Below are positions 56,395 to 64,000 of a stretch of 64,000 bases of DNA, in pieces (the stretch's first letter is position 1; the number at the start of each line of letters is the position of its first letter). Made by a program: the position numbers and the translations under genes. The stretch comes from Qipengyuania qiaonensis. GTDB lineage: Bacteria; Pseudomonadota; Alphaproteobacteria; Sphingomonadales; Sphingomonadaceae. Location of the stretch: contig NZ_JAIGNO010000001.1 of assembly GCF_019711515.1 (NCBI RefSeq), positions 310,001-374,000 of the forward strand, given 5' to 3'. The notes beneath the pieces are model-generated. The model was not told the DNA's origin and ran no database searches. It saw only the letters and a list, made by a program, of their open reading frames with translations.

Positions 56395-58634
56395 CCGCCA
56401 CGATGTTAGCTGGCGTAGAAGGATCAAAGCGACAAACTCCGCGCTGGTGGCGCAGATTCGTCGTCACGTCGCGCCGTCAGAACATATTCGCCTATATCGA
56501 GGTCACTGCGGCTGTCGCCTTTCTGGTAATGGTTGCCAGCACGTGGGCGACTTTTACCAGTGCGCCGCCGAATGGCGATTTGCTGCCATCCCGTCAGGTA
56601 GCGGGCCTGCTTATCGGTACATTGATACCGGCAATGACGTTGCTGGTTCTCGCCGGACGGAGAATGGCCTTGCGGCGCGCAGCGGGCAGTACGGCGCGTC
56701 TGCACGTCCGCTTGGTGTTCTTCTTCTCGATGATCGCCGCCGTGCCGACGCTGCTGGTCGCCGGTTTTGCGGCTTTTCTGTTCCAATCCGGAGTGGATTT
56801 CTGGTTCTCGGATGATTCCCGCGGTTTGATGGAGAACGCGAATCGGCTTGCCGAGAACTATTACGAGGAAAACCAGCTCGATCTCGCCAACGAAACCGTA
56901 TCGATGGCGATGGACATGCGGTCTATTCTCGGCCGTTTGGAAATAACCGATCCGAACTTTGCTGTTCTCTATCAGTACCAAGCAGAGCCTCGGGATGTCG
57001 TCGAAAGTGCCATCCTGCAAGCGATGCCCGATCGTACGATGCGTACTGCGGTCGTATATGGTCTCAACGAAGACAGTGATCCTCGTGCATTTGCCCAGGA
57101 ATCGCTGGCCCAGCTGTCAAACGGAGAGCAGGTTGCGGTGCGAGGCAGCCCGGAGAGGATTGAAGCGGTCGCCCCGATCGACCGAGACACAGGTATTTAT
57201 CTTTATACCGCGCGCAGTTCCGAAGCCGGCACTTTCCGAAGCTGGCAGTCCGCGCGTTCGATCTCGACCGCCTATGACGAGCTCACCAAACGCGCTCGCG
57301 CGCTTCAGCTGCGCTTCAATCTGGCGCTTTTCTTCGTCTCGCTCGCGCTCGTTGGATTGGCCGTCTGGTTTGCGCTTCGCTTTGCCGACCGACAGGTGGA
57401 GCCACTTACCGATCTGGTCGCCGCGGCGCGAAAGGTCGGGGCGGGTAATTTCGCTCTGCGGGTGGAGGGGCGGACGGGGGCCGACGAGATCGGGCTGCTC
57501 AACCGTGCATTCAACAGAATGACGGCACAATTGGAAAAGCAGACCGATGCGCTGTTATCCGCCAATACCGAGCTTGAGGAACGTCGTAGCTTTATCGAAG
57601 CCGTTCTCGAATCGGTCAGCGCCGGAGTGATTTCCGTCGACGGCGATCTCAACGTCCTCCTCATGAATGCGCCAGCCCAGGCGATGCTCGCCAACGAAGC
57701 CGCGATCGGGAATCTGCCCACGACACTCGACGATCTTGCGCCGCAGATCGGCGCGATGGTACGGGCAGGGCTGGATAAGGGAGTGATTTCACACAGCCGC
57801 GATGGCGAACTGCTGACACTCGCGGTCAAAATCGGGCGCGAAAGCGACGGCCACGTCATCACTTTCGAAGATATCACCCGACAGCTGCTCGATCAGCGCC
57901 AGGCCGCATGGTCCGACGTGGCACGTCGCATCGCACATGAGATCAAGAACCCGCTGACTCCGATCCAGCTGGCCACCGAACGCCTCAAGCGGCGCTATCG
58001 CAAACAGATCGAGCAGGATGGCGAGCTCTTCGACGAACTGACCAGCACGATCGTGCGGCAGGTCGGCGATCTGCGAAAGATGGTCGACGAATTCTCGAGC
58101 TTTGCCCGTCTGCCAAAGCCGAGCTTTCGTCCCGAAGACGCCCTCGATCTCGTGCGGCAGTCGTTGTTTCTTCAGGAAGTGGCGCACCCGGATGTCGATT
58201 ATCGTTTCGAGGCCCCGGATAATGGTCCCATCCGGATCCAGTGCGACCGGCACCAGCTTGGTCAGGCGCTGACAAATACGCTTAAAAACGCGTACGAGGC
58301 AATTGAAGTAAAGGCACAATCCTCCGATATCGACTTTCGCGGCCGGATATTCGTGGAGGTGGTCCCCAGCGAAGATGCAATCACCGTTTCCGTGCAGGAT
58401 AACGGGATCGGGCTGCCTCAGGACCGCGTCAATATCCTGGAGCCTTATGTGACCACCCGGGAGAAGGGTACCGGGCTGGGCCTCGCAATCGTGAACAAGA
58501 TCGTCGAGGAGCACGGGGGAGAGATGATGTTTACCTCGGTAGATACCGGGGGCACGCGCGTGACCATGCGGTTCGCGCGCGACCCGCTGGCCATGAGCGG
58601 CGAAACGCAGACAAGCAGGAAAAGTGAAGGGTAG
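56391..58634 (+). CDS. ntrY: Membrane sensor histidine kinase NtrY
   Basis: 747 residues. Two N-terminal TM helices plus a third (about 35-55, 70-90, 105-130), a periplasmic sensor part, a TM helix near 310-330, then HAMP, PAS, H box [16 protein letters not shown] and HATPase (TLKNAYEAIE, DNGIGLP, GTGLGLAIV). Partner of NtrX; in other alphaproteobacteria the pair links nitrogen and redox or oxygen status. ATG at 56403 is an alternative start. Confidence 0.95.
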   Translation: MPATMLAGVEGSKRQTPRWWRRFVVTSRRQNIFAYIEVTAAVAFLVMVASTWATFTSAPPNGDLLPSRQVAGLLIGTLIPAMTLLVLAGRRMALRRAAGSTARLHVRLVFFFSMIAAVPTLLVAGFAAFLFQSGVDFWFSDDSRGLMENANRLAENYYEENQLDLANETVSMAMDMRSILGRLEITDPNFAVLYQYQAEPRDVVESAILQAMPDRTMRTAVVYGLNEDSDPRAFAQESLAQLSNGEQVAVRGSPERIEAVAPIDRDTGIYLYTARSSEAGTFRSWQSARSISTAYDELTKRARALQLRFNLALFFVSLALVGLAVWFALRFADRQVEPLTDLVAAARKVGAGNFALRVEGRTGADEIGLLNRAFNRMTAQLEKQTDALLSANTELEERRSFIEAVLESVSAGVISVDGDLNVLLMNAPAQAMLANEAAIGNLPTTLDDLAPQIGAMVRAGLDKGVISHSRDGELLTLAVKIGRESDGHVITFEDITRQLLDQRQAAWSDVARRIAHEIKNPLTPIQLATERLKRRYRKQIEQDGELFDELTSTIVRQVGDLRKMVDEFSSFARLPKPSFRPEDALDLVRQSLFLQEVAHPDVDYRFEAPDNGPIRIQCDRHQLGQALTNTLKNAYEAIEVKAQSSDIDFRGRIFVEVVPSEDAITVSVQDNGIGLPQDRVNILEPYVTTREKGTGLGLAIVNKIVEEHGGEMMFTSVDTGGTRVTMRFARDPLAMSGETQTSRKSEG

Positions 58635-58640
58635 GGCCGT

Positions 58641-60026
58641 ATGGCGTTAGATATTCTCATCGTCGACGACGAGCGCGACATTCGTGAGCTCGTGGCCGGT
58701 GTCTTGAGCGACGAAGGCTATGAATGTCGGACGGCGGCGGACAGTACGTCTGCACTGGAAGCGGTCGATGCCAAGCGGCCGAGCCTCGTCCTGCTCGATG
58801 TTTGGCTGCATGGAAGCCAGCTGGACGGGCTGGAAGTTCTGGACGCGATCAAGGTGCGTGAGCCGGATCTGCCCGTCATCATTTTCTCCGGTCACGGTAA
58901 CATCGATACAGCGGTCAGTGCCGTCAGTCGCGGAGCAGTAGATTTCATCGAGAAGCCGTTCGAGGCGGAGCGCCTGCTTCATCTCGTCGAGCGCGCGACC
59001 GAAACCGAACGACTGCGGCGGGAGAATACCCGACTACGCGAAAATCAGACGCAGGGTGACGAATTCACTGGAAACTCCGCAGTTATCAACACTGTCCGGG
59101 CCACACTGAAGCGCGTCGCCAATACCGGCAGCCGGGTTCTTGTGACCGGACCGGCCGGTGCGGGCAAAGAGGTCGCAGCGCGGCTCTTGCATAGTTGGAG
59201 CCCCCGCGCCGACAAGGCCTTCGTGATCGTCAATTCCGCCCGCATCACGCCGGAGAGATTTGAGGAAGAGCTTTTCGGCGAAGAGGCCGATGGCAAGTTG
59301 GTGCGTCCGGGCCTTCTTGAAACGGCGGATGGCGGAACACTTTACCTCGACGAGGTGGCCGATATGCCGCTTTCCACCCAGGCCCGGATCCTGCGAGTGC
59401 TGACCGAACAGAGCTTCGTGCGAGTTGGCGGCACGCGGCAGATCGGTGTTGATGTGCGCGTCGTTTCGTCGACTTCCCGCGACCTGGCGAAAGAGATGGA
59501 CGAGAAGCGCTTTCGCGAGGATCTTTTCTATCGACTGAATGTGGTTCCCGTCGAAGTGCCATCATTGTCCGAACGTCGCGACGATATTCCCTCGCTGGCC
59601 GACAGTTTTTTTGCCCGCTACGCGACCGAGCAGGGTATCAGGCCTCCGGAGATCAGCGAGGAAGCCATGGCTGCATTGCAAGCCTATGATTGGCCCGGCA
59701 ATGTGCGCCAGCTCCGCAATGTCGTCGAGCGCACTATCATTCTGACGCCGCGCGAAAATCTCGAACAGATCGAGGCGGACATGCTGCCGGAAGAAGTGCT
59801 CGGCGGGAAGGTGAGCGGGAATGGCGGGGTAGGGGCCATGATGGGTGCCCCGCTCCGCGAAGCGCGGGAAAACTTCGAACGCGAATATCTGACGGTACAG
59901 ATCCGCAGATTTTCGGGCAATATTTCGAAGACGGCAAACTTCATTGGAATGGAGCGCTCGGCGCTGCATCGAAAGCTCAAACTGCTTGGCATGGTAGAAA
60001 AAAAGGGGCCGGACCGGAAGAACTGA
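58641..60026 (+). CDS. ntrX: Response regulator NtrX
   Basis: 461 residues: receiver (1-120, phospho-Asp53 in LLDVWLHG), AAA+ domain (Walker A GPAGAGKE at about 170-177) and Fis-type HTH (GNISKTANFIGMERSALHRKL). The GAFTGA sigma-54 contact loop is missing: after ELFGEE the sequence reads ADGKLVRPGLLE. It therefore probably acts without sigma-54. It is six bases after ntrY. Confidence 0.95.
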   Translation: MALDILIVDDERDIRELVAGVLSDEGYECRTAADSTSALEAVDAKRPSLVLLDVWLHGSQLDGLEVLDAIKVREPDLPVIIFSGHGNIDTAVSAVSRGAVDFIEKPFEAERLLHLVERATETERLRRENTRLRENQTQGDEFTGNSAVINTVRATLKRVANTGSRVLVTGPAGAGKEVAARLLHSWSPRADKAFVIVNSARITPERFEEELFGEEADGKLVRPGLLETADGGTLYLDEVADMPLSTQARILRVLTEQSFVRVGGTRQIGVDVRVVSSTSRDLAKEMDEKRFREDLFYRLNVVPVEVPSLSERRDDIPSLADSFFARYATEQGIRPPEISEEAMAALQAYDWPGNVRQLRNVVERTIILTPRENLEQIEADMLPEEVLGGKVSGNGGVGAMMGAPLREARENFEREYLTVQIRRFSGNISKTANFIGMERSALHRKLKLLGMVEKKGPDRKN

Positions 60027-60192
60027 TGGGTGTCGCGAAAGTTGCGTATTCGCTTACCAAACCAGGATTGCATTGCGTTGTTTCGGATATTCAACCACTA
60101 TAGCTAGGCTCGCAGAAGCCTGCGGACAAACTCGGGCGTGGTGGGCGCCCAGATTGCACTCCTGAAAGGGTGCCAAGAAACGGGAAAAACAC

Positions 60193-60732
60193 ATGTCCGG
60201 CGACCGAACACTCTCTGCACGACCACGCCCCAAACCGCCTGAAACCGGTCAGGGCAATCGTCCACAGAATCTCCAGGATGCCTTTCTGAATCTGCTGCGC
60301 AAGAACAAGGCGCCGGTGACGATGTTTCTTGTCAAGGGCGTGAAGCTGCAGGGTATTGTCACCTGGTTCGACAACTTTTCGATCCTGCTTCGTCGCGACG
60401 GTCAGTCGCAGCTGGTTTACAAGCACGCGATCAGCACCATCATGCCAGCTCAGCCGGTGGACACTGCACAATTCGCCAGTCAGGGTTCCGGCGCCAAGCA
60501 GCGGCTGTTGCAGGACGTCTTTCTCAGCCGCGTAAGCCAGGCTGAGGCGCAGGTTACGATGTTCCTGGTCAACGGTGTGATGTTGCAGGGCAGAATTGCT
60601 GCATACGACCTGTTTTGTATGCTGCTCGAGCGCGACGGTTACGTCCAACTGGCCTACAAGCATGCCGTCTCGACGATCCAGCCTGCGACCCCGGTCGATC
60701 TGACCGAGGAATGGGAAGAGGACGACAACTGA
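60193..60732 (+). CDS. hfq: RNA chaperone Hfq with two tandem Sm domains
   Basis: 179 residues, over twice a normal core Hfq. Domain 1 (about 26-86) is canonical: LQD at 27-29, basic rim RKNK at 36-39, Lys51 and YKH at 76-78. Domain 2 (about 104-165) keeps LQD (106-108), Phe141 and YKH (155-157), but the rim reads SQAE (115-118) and the distal lysine is Met130. A 17-residue linker joins them and the tail is acidic (EEWEEDD). Hfq pairs small RNAs with mRNAs. It lies between ntrX and hflX. Confidence 0.95.
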   Translation: MSGDRTLSARPRPKPPETGQGNRPQNLQDAFLNLLRKNKAPVTMFLVKGVKLQGIVTWFDNFSILLRRDGQSQLVYKHAISTIMPAQPVDTAQFASQGSGAKQRLLQDVFLSRVSQAEAQVTMFLVNGVMLQGRIAAYDLFCMLLERDGYVQLAYKHAVSTIQPATPVDLTEEWEEDDN

Positions 60733-62048
60733 GTTTCGACGATGATTTGATGGGCGAAGTATCGCGCGGTGCGCGGGCACTCGTGGTGTGTCCGGACATC
60801 CGCGGCATGGCCTACGACCTCGACGCACAGTCCCGGCTTGCCGAAGCCGAGGGCCTGGCGCTGGCCATCGGTATCGTGATTGCCGAACGTTTCGTACTGC
60901 CCGTGCGCGAGGTGCGGCCGAACCTGCTCTTTGGGGCGGGGCAGGTCGAGAATATCGGCATCGCGTGTGAACAGAACGAAGCCGAACTGGTCGTGGTGGA
61001 CGGGGCGCTTACTCCGATCCAGCAACGCAACCTTGAAGAAAAGCTGGGGCGGAAGGTCATCGATCGTACCGGCCTGATCCTGGAGATATTCGGCGAACGT
61101 GCCGCGACGGCGGAAGGTCGACTTCAGGTCGAACTTGCCCATCTGGATTACCAGCAGAGCCGCCTTGTGCGGAGTTGGACCCACCTCGAGCGCCAGCGTG
61201 GTGGCTTCGGCTTTCTCGGGGGACCCGGCGAAACCCAGATCGAAGCCGACCGGAGAATGATCCGCCAACGGATGGGGCGCCTGCGCAAGGAACTCGAGCA
61301 GGTCCGGAAAACCCGCGGCTTGCATCGCGAGCGGCGGGAGCGCGCGCCATGGCCGGTCGTCGCGCTGGTCGGCTATACGAATGCCGGCAAGTCCACCCTG
61401 TTCAACCGCCTTACCGGGGCGGGGGTGATGGCCGAAGATCTGTTGTTCGCCACACTCGACCCGACCATGCGTGCGATTGCCCTGCCGGGCGTCGAAAAGG
61501 CGATCCTGTCGGACACGGTCGGGTTCATTTCCGATCTGCCGACCCAGCTAGTCGCGGCATTCCGGGCCACTTTGGAGGAAGTCACTTCCGCCGACGTCAT
61601 CTGCCACGTCCGGGACATTTCCAATCCTTCGACCGCGGCTCAGAAAGCGCAGGTGCTCGCCATACTTCGCGACCTCGACATCATCACGGGCGAGGGCGAC
61701 ACATCGTCGATCCCCATCGTCGAAGTCTGGAACAAGTGGGACCAGCTTGCCGACGAGGATGCGCAGGAATTGGCCATGCAGGTCGAGGCGAACGAGGATG
61801 TTATCGCAGCTTCGGCGCTTGACGGCGAAGGCGTGGATGTGCTGCTCGAACGCCTGGGCGAGATGCTCACTCGCAACGCAACCTTGCGCACATTCGAAGT
61901 TCCGGCAAGCGACGGTCGGCGGATCGCGTGGTTGCACGCGCATGGCGAGGTGATCGAAGAAATCGAAGCGGCCAACGGTAGCTCCAACCGTCTGATCACC
62001 GTGCGGCTAAATCCGAAGGAACTGGGCCAGTACGAAGCGCTAGCCTAG
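60711..62048 (+). CDS. hflX: GTPase HflX
   Basis: About 445 residues from the ATG at 60711, which overlaps the hfq end by 22 bases; ATG 60750 is the alternative and neither has a clear ribosome site. HflX binds ribosomes and rescues stalled ones. The N-terminal HflX domain has [11 protein letters not shown] and [34 protein letters not shown] precedes the GTPase domain with Walker [10 protein letters not shown] and switch region [10 protein letters not shown]. Convergent with mazG, sharing four bases. Confidence 0.93.
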   Translation: MGRGRQLSFDDDLMGEVSRGARALVVCPDIRGMAYDLDAQSRLAEAEGLALAIGIVIAERFVLPVREVRPNLLFGAGQVENIGIACEQNEAELVVVDGALTPIQQRNLEEKLGRKVIDRTGLILEIFGERAATAEGRLQVELAHLDYQQSRLVRSWTHLERQRGGFGFLGGPGETQIEADRRMIRQRMGRLRKELEQVRKTRGLHRERRERAPWPVVALVGYTNAGKSTLFNRLTGAGVMAEDLLFATLDPTMRAIALPGVEKAILSDTVGFISDLPTQLVAAFRATLEEVTSADVICHVRDISNPSTAAQKAQVLAILRDLDIITGEGDTSSIPIVEVWNKWDQLADEDAQELAMQVEANEDVIAASALDGEGVDVLLERLGEMLTRNATLRTFEVPASDGRRIAWLHAHGEVIEEIEAANGSSNRLITVRLNPKELGQYEALA

Positions 62049-62809
62049 CCGATCTCGTGTTTGGCGCGCTGCCAGTATTGCTCCTGAATATCGAGATCGA
62101 GCGCGGGAAACTCCTTCCCGTCGACCTGAGATAGTTCTTCCATCTTTCTGAAACGACGCTCGAATTTTGCGTTCGCTGCGCGTAGCGCCTGCTCCGGATC
62201 CACGCCAAAGCGCTTCACGATATTGACCGCAACGAAGAGCACGTCGCCAGCCTCGATCAGGCGTTCCGCGTCGGTCGCGGCGCTTGCGAGTTCCTCGATC
62301 TCTTCGTGCAGCTTGTCGATGGGCCCGTTCACATCGGGCCACTCGAAACCCACGCGCGCGGCGCGCTTCTGCAGTTTGTGAGAGCGCATTAGCGCCGGGA
62401 GCGCCTCGGCCACGCCATCCATGGCACTTGCGGCACCCGACGCTTCGCGCTCTGCCGCCTTGAGATCTTCCCAGCGACCGCTGTCCATCGTGCCGCCTTG
62501 ATCGCCGAAGATGTGCGGATGGCGCGCCTCCATCTTGTCGCAGATGGTCCGGGCGACATCTTCATAGGAAAAATCGCCGGCTTCCTCGGCCATTCGGGCG
62601 TGGAACACGACTTGCAGCAACAAATCACCGAGCTCGCCGCGCAGATCGTTCATATCGCCGCGCTCGATGGCGTCCGCGACCTCGTAGGCTTCCTCGATCG
62701 TATATGGCGCAATCGTCGTGAAATTCTGTGCGGTGTCCCATTCGCATCCGGTTTCCGGATCGCGCAGCCTGGCCATGATTTCGAGAAGTCGGTGGGTTTG
62801 ATCGGACAT
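62045..62809 (-). CDS. mazG: Nucleoside triphosphate pyrophosphohydrolase MazG
   Basis: 254 residues with two MazG all-alpha domains, as in E. coli. The N-terminal domain contains CEWDTAQNFTTIAPYTIEE and the EExxE-type metal motif in IEEAYEV with ELGDLLLQ; the second repeats EEIEEL and DVLFVAVNIVKRF. It hydrolyses NTPs and lowers (p)ppGpp in E. coli. A structured leader lies immediately before the ATG, which has no visible ribosome site. Confidence 0.95.
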   Translation of the reverse strand: MSDQTHRLLEIMARLRDPETGCEWDTAQNFTTIAPYTIEEAYEVADAIERGDMNDLRGELGDLLLQVVFHARMAEEAGDFSYEDVARTICDKMEARHPHIFGDQGGTMDSGRWEDLKAAEREASGAASAMDGVAEALPALMRSHKLQKRAARVGFEWPDVNGPIDKLHEEIEELASAATDAERLIEAGDVLFVAVNIVKRFGVDPEQALRAANAKFERRFRKMEELSQVDGKEFPALDLDIQEQYWQRAKHEIG

Positions 62810-62817
62810 GACCGCGG

Positions 62818-62873
62818 TCTAGCCGAGAGGGTAGCGCATCGAAAGAGACGATGGAGCAGAAACCTCGGCTAGA
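62818..62873 (-). promoter_or_regulatory. Nested hairpin in the mazG leader
   Basis: Perfect ten-base inverted repeat TCTAGCCGAG (62818-62827) and CTCGGCTAGA (62864-62873), with an inner hairpin CATCG/CGATG (62837-62841, 62849-62853). In the mRNA the 3' arm ends eight bases before the mazG ATG, where a ribosome would land. Likely a translation or transcription control element; no known riboswitch class is recognised. Confidence 0.5.
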
Positions 62874-62874
62874 T

Positions 62875-62904
62875 GTATTAGACTGATAATATATATTATG
62901 TTAA
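62875..62904 (-). promoter_or_regulatory. Possible AT-rich promoter of mazG
   Basis: On the reverse strand TTAACA (62904-62899), 18 bases, TAATAC (62880-62875). The spacer contains a perfect 14-base palindrome ATAATATATATTAT (62886-62899 overlaps its edge). This is the most AT-rich spot of the window. If used, the start would fall just at the beginning of the leader hairpin. Confidence 0.4.
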
Positions 62905-63052
62905 ATAAGAGTGGTACCCATTCGAGCGGGCGAGCTCGGATAACTGGCCGGCCACCCTCTCGACGTTCCGCGCCCCGATCGGGCTTTTCCCGATCTGCTT
63001 GTTGGCAGCGATAATCATGCAAAAGACCGTCGCGCTGCCGATACCTGCTGGA

Positions 63053-63082
63053 GAACGCCTGAAGATCGATCAGGTGGCGTTC
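63053..63082 (-). terminator. Hairpin at the end of the DJ-1/PfpI gene
   Basis: GAACGCCTGA, seven-base loop, TCAGG-TG-GCGTTC; the right arm includes the gene's stop codon (63070-63072). No T tract, so terminator activity is uncertain. Confidence 0.3.
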
Positions 63083-63756
63083 GCGAGAATGTCCAGCAGC
63101 CTCTTGGCTGCAGGTTCGCTCGACGGCGGATTCTGGCCGGTTATCAGCAGGCCGTCCTCCACCACATGAGGCTCGAATGCTCCGGCCCTGGAGAACGATC
63201 CGCCCTGATCCTTCAGCACGTCTTCAAGCAGGAACGGGACCACATCGGTCAAACCGACGGCTTCCTCTTCCTCGTTCGTAAAGCCGGTGATCTTGCGGCC
63301 CTTGACGATGGGCTCGCCATCGGGCGCGGTCACGGTCTTCAGTACTGCCGGGGCATGGCAGACGAGCGCAACGGGCTTTCCGCCCACGAGCGCGCCCTCT
63401 ATGATCGCCTTGGATACCGGGCTCTGTGCGAGATCCCAAAGCGGACCATGACCGCCCGGATAGAATACGCCATCGAATTTCGAGATGTCCACATCGGCCA
63501 GTTTCAGCGTCGAGGCAAGCTGTGCCTGAGCATCCCGGTCCTGCTTGAACCGCTCGGTCGCTTCGGTTTGTGCGTCGGGTTCGTCCGACTTGGGATCGAG
63601 CGGCGGCTTGCCTCCGGCCGGGCTCGCCAGAGTTATATCGTGTCCGGCGTCCTTCAGCACGTAATAGGGTGCGGCGAATTCCTCGAGCCAGAAGCCGGTT
63701 TTCCTGCCGGTATCGCCAAGTTGGTCGTGGCTGGTCAAAACCATGAGGATTTTCAT
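63070..63756 (-). CDS. DJ-1/PfpI family protein (HchA-like)
   Basis: 228 residues from the ATG at 63756. Class I amidotransferase-like fold with the nucleophile Cys in ALVCHAPAVL, Glu in GFWLEEFAAPY near residue 20 and His next to the Cys. This fits the Hsp31/glyoxalase III-like branch of the DJ-1 superfamily, which detoxifies methylglyoxal or repairs glycated proteins. It lies next to a probable CsoR/RcnR-type regulator, which may control it. Confidence 0.87.
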   Translation of the reverse strand: MKILMVLTSHDQLGDTGRKTGFWLEEFAAPYYVLKDAGHDITLASPAGGKPPLDPKSDEPDAQTEATERFKQDRDAQAQLASTLKLADVDISKFDGVFYPGGHGPLWDLAQSPVSKAIIEGALVGGKPVALVCHAPAVLKTVTAPDGEPIVKGRKITGFTNEEEEAVGLTDVVPFLLEDVLKDQGGSFSRAGAFEPHVVEDGLLITGQNPPSSEPAAKRLLDILANAT

Positions 63757-63770
63757 TTGGGTAGTCCCTG

Positions 63771-63798
63771 TGTCGGATGGCTGGTGTCGGATGGCTGG
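63771..63798. repeat. Two-copy 14-base tandem repeat
   Basis: TGTCGGATGGCTGG occurs twice in direct tandem (63771-63784 and 63785-63798), just upstream of the DJ-1/PfpI start codon. It could be a repeated operator or a simple slippage product. Confidence 0.6.
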
Positions 63799-63884
63799 TG
63801 CGAGGTCTGTTTTCAGCCGCTTCCCGATATGAACACGCAATTCCGGCATCGGTTTCGATAGCGGCAATCAGGCGAGCCACCCGA

Positions 63885-64000
63885 TCATCGTTTGGCCTTC
63901 TCGAACAGATCGACGAGCTCACCGAACTTGCGCTTCTGCTCGTCAGCATCGCCGCTGGCGATCGCTTCGGCTACGCAACAGGCGGCATGGCGCTTGAGGA
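63885..64000 (-). CDS. C-terminal part of a CsoR/RcnR-type metal- or aldehyde-sensing repressor
   Basis: The last 37 codons of a gene running off the window. The frame reads LKRHAACCVAEAIASGDADE and ends ELVDLFEKAKR. The His-x3-Cys pair, followed by CVAEAI and an acidic helix, matches helix 2-3 of the DUF156 (CsoR/RcnR/FrmR) family, where these residues bind metal or react with formaldehyde. Small DNA-binding proteins of about 90 residues are expected. It is 128 bases upstream of the DJ-1/PfpI gene on the same strand. Confidence 0.65.
   Translation of the reverse strand, partial: LKRHAACCVAEAIASGDADEQKRKFGELVDLFEKAKR

Noticed and set aside
53000-60200. Sigma-54 promoters (-24/-12) around ntrBC, ntrYX or hfq
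   Set aside because: No convincing TGGCAC-N5-TTGC type element was found by eye.
62819-63022. Small reverse open frame of 67 codons upstream of mazG
   Set aside because: It overlaps the leader hairpin and AT-rich promoter, has no ribosome site and no conserved look.
1-64000. CRISPR array, insertion sequence or prophage
   Set aside because: No regularly spaced repeats, transposase or phage structural genes were seen anywhere in the window.

Overview
The window looks like a chromosomal segment of an alphaproteobacterium of the order Sphingomonadales, most probably family Erythrobacteraceae (Erythrobacter/Qipengyuania-like). Signs are the high GC content, an ntrBC-ntrYX-hfq-hflX cluster, a tandem Hfq, a direct-repeat LexA operator, CtrA-type boxes, ribonuclease J, fused IspDF, and the trpEGDC/lexA/comEC/gltX/gltA neighbourhood. 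This is inferred from gene content and protein sequence only. There is no prophage, insertion sequence or CRISPR array; nearly all genes are housekeeping and tightly packed, often with ATGA, GTGA or TGATG overlaps.

Layout. 1-7.5 kb: end of the complex I operon (nuoL-M-N), then birA, coaX, rnj and a DUF1467 gene, all forward. 7.5-14 kb: a likely cell-cycle/polarity locus with a large two-TM coiled-coil protein of TipN-like architecture, an unknown membrane protein, a DUF2336-like protein and a histidine kinase that has lost its phospho-acceptor histidine. Two CtrA-type boxes lie here. 14-28 kb: gltX-gltA, comEC, lexA with its SOS box, and a trp operon (trpE-G-D-C) interrupted by a lipoprotein and a proline iminopeptidase, headed by ppiD. 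28-34 kb: tpiA, secG, pyrG, hsp20 with a sigma-32-type promoter, grxC, a nitrilase-family amidase, DUF1178, and tRNA-Arg(CCU).

33.6-34.4 kb is the only accessory-looking patch: an atypical small gene beside the tRNA, followed by a remnant of an MFS transporter start. 34-46.5 kb: mscS, hpd with a VOC partner, ftsB-like gene, pdhA-pdhB, a degenerate squalene/phytoene-synthase-like protein, an EF-hand protein, trmFO, a YhhN lysoplasmalogenase and gyrA. 46.5-53 kb: a periplasmic repeat protein, an NYN/OST-HTH protein, carbonic anhydrase, lipA, a COQ10/RatA-like protein, cinA and ispDF. 53-62 kb: dusB-ntrBC, ntrYX, hfq and hflX, a nitrogen-signalling and RNA-regulation block. 62-64 kb: mazG with a structured leader, a DJ-1/PfpI protein, and the 3' end of a CsoR/RcnR-type repressor running off the window.

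Most interesting points: (1) the 179-residue Hfq holds two Sm domains in one chain, the second keeping the U-binding pocket residues but losing the basic rim and the distal lysine; (2) the CtrA-boxed TipN-like gene next to a CtrA-boxed operon with a histidine-less kinase; (3) a nested hairpin directly before the mazG start codon and another enclosing the ntrY start codon; (4) the tRNA-Arg-adjacent insertion with a truncated transporter.
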